This document shows, one piece after another, positions 19,813 through 29,212 of a stretch of 55,605 bases of DNA. Position 1 is the stretch's first letter. Every line of letters begins with the position of its first letter. The notes beneath the pieces are model-generated. The model ran no database searches. It had not been told where the DNA came from and saw nothing but the letters and a program-made list of their open reading frames with translations. The DNA is from an uncultured Pirellulaceae bacterium (GTDB lineage: Bacteria; Planctomycetota; Planctomycetia; Pirellulales; Pirellulaceae): positions 1-55,605 of the forward strand of contig CAJQPP010000045.1 of NCBI GenBank assembly GCA_905480235.1, in the 5' to 3' direction. A program made the translations under genes and the position numbers.

Positions 19813-20571
19813 TCAGATTTTTCCGTCCCGCATCAAATCACTTTTCAAATCACTTTGGTAACGCTCCCAGGCAATCGAATCGATCTTGGCCTGAGCTGCA
19901 TAAAAAATGAAACCAATTGCCCTCCGCGACCGTGTCGAACTGAGGTTGGCGTCTGCTCGATGCACGGTCAGAGCGTGGTGGACCAGCAAATCACCTGGAC
20001 TGGCAATTAAGGCGATCTCGTTTTTTCGATCCTCATCCGTCGGGAAATCGACAATCCCCTGACTGAAACCAAGCGTGCCGGTTGCCGCATGAGAACGCAT
20101 ACCCTGTTTGTGAGATCCCGGTAGGTATCGGACACAGCCGTTTTCAATATCCACCTCATCCAAGGCAAGCCACATCGTCAGTGCGTGCGGCGGTGCCAAT
20201 TTAAAGTAATAGCCATCTTGATGGGGAGGTGTGGCCTGTCCCGTCTGCGGTGGCTTATTGAAGTATTGAATATTTTTGCACACAACCGAATCGCGCAACA
20301 GCGTTTCCGCTAATTCCCGAAAAGGCCCGGCCTTTGCCAACGCCTCAAAAAAAGCGTCATGTTGTTGCAGCAATTGTATTTGTTTCAGGGAATCGGGTTG
20401 TGCTCGATCTTCATAAAAAACATGCTCCGATGGCATACCGGGAACGACGTCGCGGATCACTCGTTCGATACCTTCTGAGATCGAGGCAACCGAAGTGAAG
20501 CGGCGACAGCAGACGAAACCGTCTTTTTCAAATTGACTTAGCAACAAGGGTTTCAAACGGTACACACGCAT
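19813..20571 (-). CDS. Phytanoyl-CoA dioxygenase (PhyH)-family Fe(II)/2-oxoglutarate oxygenase
   Basis: 252 residues from the ATG at 20571; the longer in-frame ORF to 20766 carries no family similarity in its extra 65 residues. The iron site is visible: His and Asp in ATPPHQDGYYFKL and the distal His in VHHALTVHRAD, with a downstream Arg for 2-oxoglutarate (SRRAIGFIFY). Planctomycete genomes hold many PhyH paralogues with unknown small-molecule substrates. It lies in the same direction as the epimerase (70 bp downstream) and divergent from the aldolase gene, so the three may be co-regulated. The reaction is unknown. Confidence 0.87.
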   Translation of the reverse strand: MRVYRLKPLLLSQFEKDGFVCCRRFTSVASISEGIERVIRDVVPGMPSEHVFYEDRAQPDSLKQIQLLQQHDAFFEALAKAGPFRELAETLLRDSVVCKNIQYFNKPPQTGQATPPHQDGYYFKLAPPHALTMWLALDEVDIENGCVRYLPGSHKQGMRSHAATGTLGFSQGIVDFPTDEDRKNEIALIASPGDLLVHHALTVHRADANLSSTRSRRAIGFIFYAAQAKIDSIAWERYQSDLKSDLMRDGKI

Positions 20572-20816
20572 ACAAAGACTGTTTAGAAATACCAACCCGG
20601 TCCCTAAATGAGTGCCGCAACATGTCCGGTGGTATCCCTTCCATTGAACAAGCAGTAACCACTGGTGACAAGCAGGCAGCGAAAAATCGACGACGATCTT
20701 ACCGCAAAACAACAAAAAGCAGGCACGCGTTTGGCATTCCAAATCAGCTTGGGCCAAACGCAGCAACGTTTTTATTGTATGCTGTGTTTTTCATATCCAC
20801 TTCAGGATTTTCCAGC

Positions 20817-21749
20817 ATGAAACACGAACTCGCAATTCGCGAAATGAAGGGCGTCTATTCGGCGATCTTCACGCCCTATGATGCCTCGGGCGCGGTCAAT
20901 TATGACATGCTGGGCGCGATTGCCCGATATCAGTTAGAGCAAGGACTGAAGGGGTTTTTCGTTACCGGCTCAACGGGCGAAAGCCTTTTATTGGACTATG
21001 AGGAACGGTTATCCGTCATCCGCTATCTTGTCGAAACGTGGGGTCATCAGGCGACCATCATTGCACATGTCGGGCATCCTTCGACCGATTTTGCGGTTCG
21101 CTTGGCGAAGGATTCCGCTGCCTGCGGAGCAGACTGGATTGCTTCGGTTGCACCGATCTATTATGGCACTACTTTTGACGGTGCCATGCGACATTATGGA
21201 GCTATTTCCAACGCCACGGATTTACCTTTTATGATGTATTCGCTGGGCGGCATCATTGAGCCGCAGCGTGACGTTGCCTTTTTTGACTTACCCAATGTGG
21301 CGGGACTTAAATATACCGGTGCCAACTTTTTCTCCGTGCAACAATTGATGCGGCAGACGGATCGGAAGGTGGCCTGCTTAAGTGGTTTTGATGAACAGTT
21401 TGTTGCCGGACAGTCGTTCGGGTTCCAAGGGGGCATCGGCTCGACCTACAATTTTGCACCGGGTCACTACGCCGCGATCTATCGCCATTATCAAGCAGGG
21501 GAAATTGCCGAGGCATCGCGCTTACAGGCGGAAATCAACCAAGTCACCCAATTGATGATCCAGTACGAAAACTGGACTTACCGTAAATCCATTATGCGTT
21601 ATATCGGTTTGGATTGCGGACCCTATCGCGCTCCCTACGGGCCGATCAGCGAACAGGAATACGAAGCATTTGCAACCCAGTTGGATCAACTCGGTGTGCT
21701 CCAACGTGACGCCGGCATTTTGCAAAAGAATAGCAAACCACTCCCTTAG
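20817..21749 (+). CDS. nanA: DapA-superfamily aldolase, probable N-acetylneuraminate lyase
   Basis: 310 residues from the ATG at 20817, chosen because family similarity (MKGVYSAIFTPYDASGAVN) starts just after it. The substrate motif is GSTGESLLL; GSTGE is typical of N-acetylneuraminate lyases, while DapA has GTTGE. The catalytic Tyr lies in LPFMMYSLGG and the Schiff-base Lys in VAGLKYTGANFF, which matches the lyase pattern G-(V/L)-K-(Y/F)-T. It would split sialic acid into ManNAc and pyruvate. The next gene, a mutarotase-symporter fusion, starts within 30 bp, and an AGE epimerase is close by. Together these make a short sialic-acid pathway. The symbol rests on motif and context. Confidence 0.75.
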   Translation: MKHELAIREMKGVYSAIFTPYDASGAVNYDMLGAIARYQLEQGLKGFFVTGSTGESLLLDYEERLSVIRYLVETWGHQATIIAHVGHPSTDFAVRLAKDSAACGADWIASVAPIYYGTTFDGAMRHYGAISNATDLPFMMYSLGGIIEPQRDVAFFDLPNVAGLKYTGANFFSVQQLMRQTDRKVACLSGFDEQFVAGQSFGFQGGIGSTYNFAPGHYAAIYRHYQAGEIAEASRLQAEINQVTQLMIQYENWTYRKSIMRYIGLDCGPYRAPYGPISEQEYEAFATQLDQLGVLQRDAGILQKNSKPLP

Positions 21750-21776
21750 ACGATGCCTTCCTATGAGGGGAACGAC

Positions 21777-24587
21777 ATGGCCTCAACGAAACAGCGCGCA
21801 CCATTATCTTCATGCGTGACCCGCATCTGCCTGACACTAATAATGCTGCTTGGCTTGGCTAACGATTTAATCGGGCAAGAAGCAAATAAGGCACGAATCG
21901 ACGTCCAAGCACTCGCGTCGCTACCCGATGAAATTGGGGTTGCCGGGCCGATCGTCGGAATACATCAAGACGTCTTAGTTGTCGCCGGAGGAGCAAATTT
22001 TGCGAAAGCCGAAGCCCCGGATCTGTGGGATTTGCCGAAACTTTACCACGACCAGATTTGGTTTCTTGATAAGCAAACAGGAAAATGGAAAACGGCAGCC
22101 AATCGGCTGACTCAAAAGGTTGCCTATTCCTCTGTCGTAAGTACACCGCAGGGCATTCTTTGCATCGGTGGCGAAAATGCCGATGGTCCATCAAAGCGCA
22201 CTTTTCTGTTGCAAGTCGAACGCATCGGTGATGAGATACGAGTCACCGAAAATGACACCGCCGTGGCAGACTTACCAATAGCCAGCACCGCCGGCGGTGC
22301 CGCAATTGTGAGTGACCATATTTACGCGGTCCTGGGGCAGGTCACGCAAACGGATGGATCGAGAGTCGCGACCCGGGAAATTCGCCGCCTTCCGTTAAAA
22401 GCATTGGAAGCAAAGGACGGAGCAGACGTTTCATGGGAACGCTCGCCGAGCTGGCCCGGGGAAGATAATGAAGGCAGCGTCAACAACGGCAGTCCCGCTA
22501 AAATGTTCCCGCTGGTGACAGCCCAGCATGATGGATTCCAAACGCGACTGTATGTAATCGGGGGGCGATATTTTCCGAGCGGTAGCGACACCTCTCTTGC
22601 CAAGAATCTAGTTTTTACCAGCGACGGTTGGTCCTTTGACCCATCGCTTGTGACGGACTGGTCGTCGGGCGATGAATTAACAGAATCCCACCTTTCACAA
22701 CATTCCGCCTGGAAACGAATCGCCGACGCGCCAGTTCCCATGTCAGCGGGTACTGCCGTCGCCTATGGACCCGCGCATATCATTATTCCGGCCTATGCGA
22801 CCGGAGAAGTCCTGCAGCAACAGTTGAGCTCGGGCATACCTATGCGAGATTTTACGCACCCTGGTTTTCCCAAGGCTGTCCTTTCATATCACACGGTTAC
22901 GGATTCCTGGACCACCCTCGGGGATATGCCCGCCGGTCAGGTTACCACCCCCGCTGTCGTATGGAACGATGACATCATTGTTGCCAGTGGTGAAATTCGC
23001 CCTCGAGTTAGAACCAATCAGGTTTGGGCCATACACTTGCTTCCACAAAAGGTTGATTTCGGTTGGCTGAATATGTCCGTCGTGGTCATTTATCTTTTGG
23101 CCATGTTGGGAATCGGCGTTTGGTTCGCGCGAAAAAATCGCTCCACAGAAGACTATTTCCGCGGCGGTAAACACATACCTTGGTGGGTGGCCGGTTGCTC
23201 CATATTTGCAACGATGCTGAGCTCCATTACTTACATGGCGATTCCGGCAAAAGCCTTTGCACAGGACTGGGTATATGCTGTAGGAAATTTGATGATTTTG
23301 GCAGTCGCTCCAATCGCTATCTATGTCGCGCTACCCTTTTTTCGCCGGCTCGATGTGACGAGTGCTTACGAGTACCTTGAAAAGCGATTCAATCGAGTGC
23401 TGAGATTGCTGGGTTCAGGCAGCTTTAGCTTATTCCACATCTTTCGCATGGGAGTCGTTCTGGCGTTGGCTGCATTAGCCCTTTCCAGCGTAACGCCCTG
23501 GAGCGCTGAACGCTGCGTCATCGTCATGGGTATTCTATCGATCGCGTATTGCACCCTTGGGGGCATTGAAGCAGTCGTCTGGACGGACACCATTCAGACG
23601 TTCATCTTGCTAGGAGGCGCGCTCTTGTGCTTGTTTTTTGCACTCTCAGGAGCAGGGCAGGGCAGTTTCGAATCGGCGATCGAGCATGGGAAATTCCATT
23701 TCGTGGATTTAGATTTTGGCACATGGTCGTTTACCAGCATGGCGATTTGGGTTGTTATCCTCGGTGGTCTCGGACAAAACCTCTCCAGCTATACCGCCGA
23801 CCAAACCGTAGTGCAAAGGTACATGACGACGCCGGATAGAAAACGTGCGGCTCAATCAATTTGGTTAAACGGCCTGATGGCGGTCCCGGCGGCCTTGATC
23901 TTTTTTGGCATGGGCACTGCATTCTGGATGTTCTATCACACCCATCCAGACAAACTTGACCCGGCGATGGCCTCAGACCGTATCTTGCCACTTTTTATCA
24001 GCCAAGAACTTCCCATTGGCCTGGCAGGTTTAGTCGTAGCCGGGATTTTCGCGGCAGCACAGTCCACGGTATCCACCAGCATGAATTCTGGAGCAACCAC
24101 GATCGTTACGGATTTTTTGCGGACAGCCCACTCCACCCATTCGGATCAATTTTGGCTGTGGATTGCGAGAATCGTGACAGTATTGATGGGGATCGCTGGC
24201 ACGGTTGTCGGACTGTATTTTGTTGACCCCGATATCAAAAGTCTTTTCGATCAGTTTATTGCCATCCTCGGAATGTTCCTCGGTGTTCTCGCCGGTTTAT
24301 TTGCCTTGGGGGTGACCACGCGCCGCGCGAATGCAAATGGCAGCCTTGTAGGGGCCTTGCTGGCGATCACCATCATGTTTTCTTTGGTGATGGCCGCCAA
24401 AGGTTACGTCATAGGAGGCCTTAATTTTCGGGGAATTTTCGATGCTTGGGGCCTGCCCCTCTACCGTATCAACGGATACCTCTACGCCTTGGTTGGGATT
24501 GTCATTTGTTACATCGCGGGTTACCTCGCCAGTTTTGCTTTTCCGGCAAAGACCAAGGAATTAACCGGCCTAACGTGGTGGGACTGA
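21777..24587 (+). CDS. Kelch-type (NanM-like) mutarotase fused to sodium:solute symporter
   Basis: About 936 residues. A signal peptide (CVTRICLTLIMLLGLANDLIGQ) leads to a periplasmic beta-propeller of kelch repeats at about residues 40-420 (for example GIHQDVLVVAGGANFAKAEAPDLWD, YVIGGRYFPSGSDTS in pieces, TPAVVWNDDIIVASGEI). This resembles the cyclically permuted sialic-acid mutarotase family related to E. coli NanM/YjhT. From about residue 430 there is a 13-14-helix SSS transporter (STEDYFRGGKHIPWWVAG is the family signature). The ATG at 21777 has GAGGGG 6 bases upstream, so it is preferred to the ATG at 21753. The propeller would equilibrate sugar anomers at the mouth of the importer. With the lyase just upstream, sialic acid is the likely substrate. 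Confidence 0.85.
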   Translation: MASTKQRAPLSSCVTRICLTLIMLLGLANDLIGQEANKARIDVQALASLPDEIGVAGPIVGIHQDVLVVAGGANFAKAEAPDLWDLPKLYHDQIWFLDKQTGKWKTAANRLTQKVAYSSVVSTPQGILCIGGENADGPSKRTFLLQVERIGDEIRVTENDTAVADLPIASTAGGAAIVSDHIYAVLGQVTQTDGSRVATREIRRLPLKALEAKDGADVSWERSPSWPGEDNEGSVNNGSPAKMFPLVTAQHDGFQTRLYVIGGRYFPSGSDTSLAKNLVFTSDGWSFDPSLVTDWSSGDELTESHLSQHSAWKRIADAPVPMSAGTAVAYGPAHIIIPAYATGEVLQQQLSSGIPMRDFTHPGFPKAVLSYHTVTDSWTTLGDMPAGQVTTPAVVWNDDIIVASGEIRPRVRTNQVWAIHLLPQKVDFGWLNMSVVVIYLLAMLGIGVWFARKNRSTEDYFRGGKHIPWWVAGCSIFATMLSSITYMAIPAKAFAQDWVYAVGNLMILAVAPIAIYVALPFFRRLDVTSAYEYLEKRFNRVLRLLGSGSFSLFHIFRMGVVLALAALALSSVTPWSAERCVIVMGILSIAYCTLGGIEAVVWTDTIQTFILLGGALLCLFFALSGAGQGSFESAIEHGKFHFVDLDFGTWSFTSMAIWVVILGGLGQNLSSYTADQTVVQRYMTTPDRKRAAQSIWLNGLMAVPAALIFFGMGTAFWMFYHTHPDKLDPAMASDRILPLFISQELPIGLAGLVVAGIFAAAQSTVSTSMNSGATTIVTDFLRTAHSTHSDQFWLWIARIVTVLMGIAGTVVGLYFVDPDIKSLFDQFIAILGMFLGVLAGLFALGVTTRRANANGSLVGALLAITIMFSLVMAAKGYVIGGLNFRGIFDAWGLPLYRINGYLYALVGIVICYIAGYLASFAFPAKTKELTGLTWWD

Positions 24588-24637
24588 CAACTCAGAATCG
24601 GCTTATCAGAGCTCACCAGAGATTGCAAAAAACCTTT

Positions 24638-26074
24638 TCATGATTTTTTGATGCCGCGTTTCAAGTCGATCAGTTGTTTTCGTTCCGGCATTTTTTTATA
24701 CAACGGATCCAAGGGGAAACACCCCGAGACCAAGCCTTGACGTGGTGCAGTTGTGCAATCGCTGAAGGTACGACAAATATTACGCCGACGGAGGGGCTTG
24801 CCTGCCAACACATCCGCTGGCAAATCGTGATACGCCAATGCCATTCTACCCAGCCCGATGGCATCAACGTGATTCGCGCGAACGGCAGCTTGCCCCACAT
24901 GGGGCAACCACTCTTGCAAATAAGAATACCCGGACCCAACAAAGATCAGATCAGGACAACGCTGTTTCAAAACCGAGGTCGCATTGATTTGCCTCGTCAC
25001 ACCCACCAGCGGATCCTCGGGCGCCTGGTAGCCGTCACTGGGTGGATACTGGGCCGGCCGTTGAATGTGAGGGCAATAATAGGGACTTCCAGCGGTCGTA
25101 CAAACCAGCCTGATTCCCAAGTCGCTTAATAAATCAATAAACTGAAGTGGCTCAGTTAAATCAACCTGGCTTCCCGTCGCATCTGCTCCAAAACCAAATG
25201 GGTAGTCGCCGTCAGCTTGAGGCACACCCACTTCATGGCTATTTCCCATGAAGGGACAGAAATCAAAAACACTCAAACGCACACCAATACCAATTTCGTG
25301 AGTTGTATTTTGAATACCCTTTACGATTTCGCGCAAAAATCGCGTGCGATTTTCAAAACTGCCGCCAAAATCACCGGGCCGGTCGTAAGCCGACAGCAGT
25401 TCGTGTCCAAAATACCCATGACAGTGTTTGATATCTACAAACCCAAAACCTGCCTTCTCCGCCAAAACCGCTGCTTGAATGAAATCATCAATTAAGTAAT
25501 AGATTTCTGAGTCAGTCAAAACATGAAAACCTGTTTTTTGCACGTTAACCAGAGCGTCGAGGTGAGGGTGGCGGTAGACCAGAGGAGCTGCCCGTTGACG
25601 ATTGAAATCCGGATTTGAAAACCGGCCGGAATGCGTTAACTGCAATCCAACCAGCAGGTCGTCTACGCATCCAAAACGACGCATATGTGTTTTTTCTAAT
25701 TCATCGCGCAGGCCCTCCAGAGCCGTCAGATTGGCGTCATTGATGAGCAGCTGATGAGGATTCGCGCGGCCCTCCCCACGCACTGCGACCGCCTCGCCAC
25801 CCCAAATCAATTTGGCTCCGCTCTCACCGAATCGACGCCAGCGACGAATCGTCAGCTCCGAAGGTTGCCCGGCAAGCGTGCCATCCCACCCTTCCATTGG
25901 TAATATCGCAAATCGATTACCGATCAGCTTATTCTGCCAATCTAGAGTCTGGGCCAGCGGCGCAGAATCTCCCGCCACCATTTCCGCATCCAAAGGCAAT
26001 TCAAGATTGAGTGCAGCCAAGCGTGCGGCTAATTTCTTGCTGGTATTAAGGCTGCTAATTTTTGGGTAAGGCAT
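24638..26074 (-). CDS. Old Yellow Enzyme-type NADH:flavin oxidoreductase
   Basis: A 478-residue FMN (beta/alpha)8 enzyme with FAILPMEGWDG at the start of the barrel, LQLTHSGRFSNP on strand 3, a long central GFGFVDIKHCHGYFGHELLSAY in pieces, and the FMN-phosphate segment DAIGLGRMALAYHDLP. The C-terminus has several Cys (CRTFSDCTTAPRQGLVSGC), as in a subfamily of dienoyl-CoA-reductase-like proteins, but no second domain. Members reduce activated C=C bonds. It lies 6 bp behind the aldolase-like gene (26081-27025), so the two form an operon and the enzyme may process an intermediate of that aldolase. The substrate is unknown. Confidence 0.88.
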   Translation of the reverse strand: MPYPKISSLNTSKKLAARLAALNLELPLDAEMVAGDSAPLAQTLDWQNKLIGNRFAILPMEGWDGTLAGQPSELTIRRWRRFGESGAKLIWGGEAVAVRGEGRANPHQLLINDANLTALEGLRDELEKTHMRRFGCVDDLLVGLQLTHSGRFSNPDFNRQRAAPLVYRHPHLDALVNVQKTGFHVLTDSEIYYLIDDFIQAAVLAEKAGFGFVDIKHCHGYFGHELLSAYDRPGDFGGSFENRTRFLREIVKGIQNTTHEIGIGVRLSVFDFCPFMGNSHEVGVPQADGDYPFGFGADATGSQVDLTEPLQFIDLLSDLGIRLVCTTAGSPYYCPHIQRPAQYPPSDGYQAPEDPLVGVTRQINATSVLKQRCPDLIFVGSGYSYLQEWLPHVGQAAVRANHVDAIGLGRMALAYHDLPADVLAGKPLRRRNICRTFSDCTTAPRQGLVSGCFPLDPLYKKMPERKQLIDLKRGIKKS

Positions 26075-26080
26075 CGCCGC

Positions 26081-27025
26081 TCATTCCTGCATCGCCGATT
26101 CAATGCTTAATAAGATCTCGTGTAACGTTGCTCGGTCAGATTCTGGGCGTTGCGAGACGGCGGGTGAAAAATCACTGTCACTCCAACCCTGTAATTTAAA
26201 GACCATGGCTGCCGAGTGCTTATAGGCGGGCACAGGATTTCTGAACGAAAACCATCCCAAACTTTGCAACGCGTCGTTGAGAGCAAAAAACCGCGGGTCT
26301 GCAGCTTGCCAGTAAGCATCGCGTTGAGCAAACGCGGCCGGGTGCATGGTGCTCAGACCCAGTAAATAATCACTGCCATACATCACCATGTCGATCGCTA
26401 GGTCATTACCTGTATAAAGTTTGAAGTCCGGACGCACTCGGTTACGTATCTCCAGACGTTGCCACTCTTTTGGGCGATCCAAGGATGAGTGTTTCAAGCC
26501 GACACACTGTGGAATCTGAATGATCGCTTCAAATAAATTCTCGGAATAAATTTTCCCGAATGAAGCAAACATGCTGCCTAATTCAAATGCGATAAAGCAT
26601 TCGCAAAATTCGGCTAGATCCTCGTACCGTTTCAGCACCTGCTGATCGCTACCGACCGTCAATCCGCTGGACTGGAATACGATGGGAATCGCTTCATGAT
26701 CGTGGATCGCATCGATTACTTCGCGATAAGCTTCCGTCTCAAAGGGAACCTGCGGCTGGGCATCCACAAACGCTCCAGCGACCCAGGCGGAGCGACCCAC
26801 GATTGTATTAGCGCGTGCCAAAACATGATTTCGCTGCTTTCGACTGAGCTTATCAACAAAGCCCGTGTCCATATTGACTGCCGGTATCAAACCCGCACTG
26901 ATCGTCCGAGCAAGGTGCTGTTCCCAGTTCTCCCAATCGATTTCTCCCGTTTCTAAAAACGGGAGCAGGACCGCAGAAATACCGGTAATCTCACGCTTCG
27001 GTTGAAGTAACGAAAACGGGTTCAT
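26081..27025 (-). CDS. Divergent DapA-superfamily (dihydrodipicolinate synthase-like) protein
   Basis: 314 residues. The barrel opening (EITGISAVLLPFLETGEIDWENW) and the Schiff-base Lys in CVGLKHSSLDR identify the DapA/NAL fold. Two hallmarks are absent. The GTTGE/GSTGE segment is replaced by VNMDTGFVDKL, and where other members have the proton-relay Tyr (YN.P) this one has PIVFQSSGL. A normal DHDPS or sialic-acid-lyase reaction is therefore unlikely; a pyruvate-independent or different aldol reaction is possible. It starts an operon with the flavin oxidoreductase. Confidence 0.85.
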   Translation of the reverse strand: MNPFSLLQPKREITGISAVLLPFLETGEIDWENWEQHLARTISAGLIPAVNMDTGFVDKLSRKQRNHVLARANTIVGRSAWVAGAFVDAQPQVPFETEAYREVIDAIHDHEAIPIVFQSSGLTVGSDQQVLKRYEDLAEFCECFIAFELGSMFASFGKIYSENLFEAIIQIPQCVGLKHSSLDRPKEWQRLEIRNRVRPDFKLYTGNDLAIDMVMYGSDYLLGLSTMHPAAFAQRDAYWQAADPRFFALNDALQSLGWFSFRNPVPAYKHSAAMVFKLQGWSDSDFSPAVSQRPESDRATLHEILLSIESAMQE

Positions 27026-27329
27026 TGTTGGAGCTTAAAGGGCAATGGAAAAGCAGCACCCACGACCTTGAAACGACCGCATCACATCACACGCGATGAG
27101 AACCGCCAAGACTCGAGCATCATCGACGCGAGTGTGTCGGTCGCAGGACAAAGTGTGGAAAACACAAAGCGCGGAAAAATATGCTTTCAACCCTTTTCAT
27201 CATCGCGTGGTTTGCCGGTCACGGCAAGGAGGCCCTAGCTCTTGTACCTTCGCCCACCGCGCCAATCACCCGCAGCAAACGAAGGCTGCTCATTAACACG
27301 GAAAGCCCAAGCAGCAACGCTGCAAAGGG
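27026..27329. other. Intergenic region, about 300 bp
   Basis: Lies upstream of the aldolase-like gene and downstream of the sigma-54 activator gene, both on the minus strand. A perfect 6-bp inverted repeat with a 4-base loop (TTGCCG-GTCA-CGGCAA) is at 27212-27227. No T-tract follows on either strand, so it is not called a terminator. Nothing else recognisable. Confidence 0.4.
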
Positions 27330-28730
27330 TCATGAAATATCGTATTTCTCTAAAAGACGATAAAGCGACCTGCGGTTGATTCCCAATGCTCTAGCGGTCC
27401 GTGTTTTATTTTTTGCTAAGTGTTCGTAGGTTTTAAGGACGTGAATCCGGTTCAACGTTTCCAAATCAACATTCCCGCCAGAAATTGTGGTCTCTACTGG
27501 CACTGATTCAACGTCGAGAATCGCGGAAGGCATATTTTTGAGCTCAATCCGGTTGTCTTCTGCCAAAATTTTCGCGCGGTCAATGGCATTCAATAGTTGA
27601 CGTACGTTGCCGGGCCATCCATAGCTTTCCAATCTCCTCATCACCTCGTCATCGATGTGCCACTCATCCCCTACAAAATTTTCCGCCAATAATTTAATGT
27701 CACCCAAACGATCTCTCAGCGGTGGCAATTGAATTCCCAGAACATTGATTCGATAAAAAAGATCTTCTCGGAAATTTTTATTCCGCACTTCTTTCTCAAG
27801 ATCCCGATTGGTCGCTGCGATCACACGTACATTCACGCGCCGCTCTGTCACGGAACCCACACGACGCATGGAGCCATCCTCCAAGACCCGCAACAGCTTC
27901 GCTTGCAATGCACCGCTCATCTCGCCGAATTCGTCGATAAACAACGTCCCGCCGTCCGCGATTTCAAACAAACCAGGTTTCGCAGCAACGGCACCGGTGA
28001 AGGCTCCTTTTTCGTGTCCGAACAACTCACTTTCCAGCAATTGATCGGCGAGAGCGGCACAATTTACCACCACCAAAGGTTTGTCATGGAGCGGCCCTGC
28101 ACGATGTATACCGCGCGCCACCAATTCCTTCCCGGTTCCACTTTCACCTTGAATCAAAACTGGCTTATCAGATGCCGCCGTCCGTTCAATAAGACGAAAA
28201 ACCTCTTTCATTGCCGATGATTCGCCGATGATATTCGCACTTGGACTTTGCCGTTTCAGAACCTCTTTGAGCTGACTGTTTTCATTTTCCAGTTGCTGAG
28301 TCTCACAGGCACGTTTAACCAATCTTGCTAAATCATCCAACTTGGTCGGCTTCGTCAAAAAATCGTAAGCCCCCAACTTGATCGATTCCACGGCGTTATC
28401 AATCGTGCCGCCGCCGGTCAACATGATCACTTTGGGTGCGGGATCACGTTTCATGAGCTCTGCAAGAACAGGAATGCCCTTGATGCCGGGCATGTGAATA
28501 TCCAGCAGCACTACATCAAAACGCTTATTGATCGTGATGTTGAGCGCCTCTTCACCATCTTCCGCTTCTTCAACATAGAACCCAAGTCGCTTTAAGTATC
28601 GACAGGCCGATTCACGAAAGTCCGGTTCATCGTCTACCAGAAGCAGGTTGATCTGTTTCTCGTTGCTGTTGTCATCAACGTACGATTTAGACATAGGTAA
28701 TTTGACTGGGTTAAAGACTACGCTGGACAT
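27330..28730 (-). CDS. NtrC-family sigma-54-dependent response regulator
   Basis: About 466 residues. REC domain at about 30-145 with the phospho-acceptor Asp in VVLLDIHMPG and Lys in FLTKPTK. AAA+ domain at about 180-410 with Walker A GESGTGKE, the sigma-54 contact loop GAFTGA and Walker B GGTLFIDEFGE, with arginine-finger region FREDLFYRINV. A Fis-type helix-turn-helix closes the protein (KTRTARALGINRRSLYRLLEKY). It binds enhancers and opens sigma-54 promoters when phosphorylated. The ATG at 28730 is favoured over 28694 because it has GGAGG 9 bases upstream and overlaps the stop of the CBS gene as TAATG. It is last in a Usp-Usp-CBS-activator operon whose promoter is itself a sigma-54 type element. 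Confidence 0.95.
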   Translation of the reverse strand: MSSVVFNPVKLPMSKSYVDDNSNEKQINLLLVDDEPDFRESACRYLKRLGFYVEEAEDGEEALNITINKRFDVVLLDIHMPGIKGIPVLAELMKRDPAPKVIMLTGGGTIDNAVESIKLGAYDFLTKPTKLDDLARLVKRACETQQLENENSQLKEVLKRQSPSANIIGESSAMKEVFRLIERTAASDKPVLIQGESGTGKELVARGIHRAGPLHDKPLVVVNCAALADQLLESELFGHEKGAFTGAVAAKPGLFEIADGGTLFIDEFGEMSGALQAKLLRVLEDGSMRRVGSVTERRVNVRVIAATNRDLEKEVRNKNFREDLFYRINVLGIQLPPLRDRLGDIKLLAENFVGDEWHIDDEVMRRLESYGWPGNVRQLLNAIDRAKILAEDNRIELKNMPSAILDVESVPVETTISGGNVDLETLNRIHVLKTYEHLAKNKTRTARALGINRRSLYRLLEKYDIS

Positions 28731-29212
28731 TAAACAGAACCTCCGGAAACTAGCATGAGTTTGGACAACAGATCGAGTGAAGACAAGGTACCGAGCACAC
28801 ACTCGGTATCATCCAGAACAATCAAATGGTGAATGTGTTGTTCGCTCATAATATGAGCTGCGTCTACCAATGAACTCTCGGGTGAGATCGTTTGCACCGC
28901 AGTGCTCATATGCCGTTGCACCTCATCAAACGGGTGGGGCACCAGGGCCATTTCTCCATTTCCTGAAACCTCAAAGGTCATCCCATGATCAATGCGTGCA
29001 TACGCGTTATCGACTTGGGATTGAAACCGCACCAGATCGGAATTTGTGATAATGCCGATGCAGCGTGAAACTTCATCTACCACGGGAGCAGAACTGATTC
29101 CTCTTTGCTCAAACAACTCAGCCAATTCCTGAATTTTCAAGGTGGCAGAAACCAATTCAACGGTTTCCACCATGGCTTCCCTGACAATTCCTTGCAAAAT
29201 TGCTTTCATCAT
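28730..29212 (-). CDS. CBS-domain pair protein
   Basis: A 160-residue protein made of two CBS motifs: about residues 22-75 (ISSAPVVDEVSRCIGIITNSDLVRF in pieces) and about 100-155 (IHHLIVLDDTECVLGTLSSLDLL). CBS pairs bind adenine nucleotides and act as energy sensors. It overlaps the preceding Usp gene as TAATG and the following activator gene in the same way, so translation of the three is coupled. Arrangement and content recall the hypoxic-response CBS protein Hrp1 of mycobacteria, which is a comparison of type and not of proven function. Confidence 0.9.
   Translation of the reverse strand: MMKAILQGIVREAMVETVELVSATLKIQELAELFEQRGISSAPVVDEVSRCIGIITNSDLVRFQSQVDNAYARIDHGMTFEVSGNGEMALVPHPFDEVQRHMSTAVQTISPESSLVDAAHIMSEQHIHHLIVLDDTECVLGTLSSLDLLSKLMLVSGGSV

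Noticed and set aside
27181..27363. 60-codon plus-strand frame with a hydrophobic start
   Set aside because: Overlaps the end of the activator gene on the other strand; no homology and no ribosome site.
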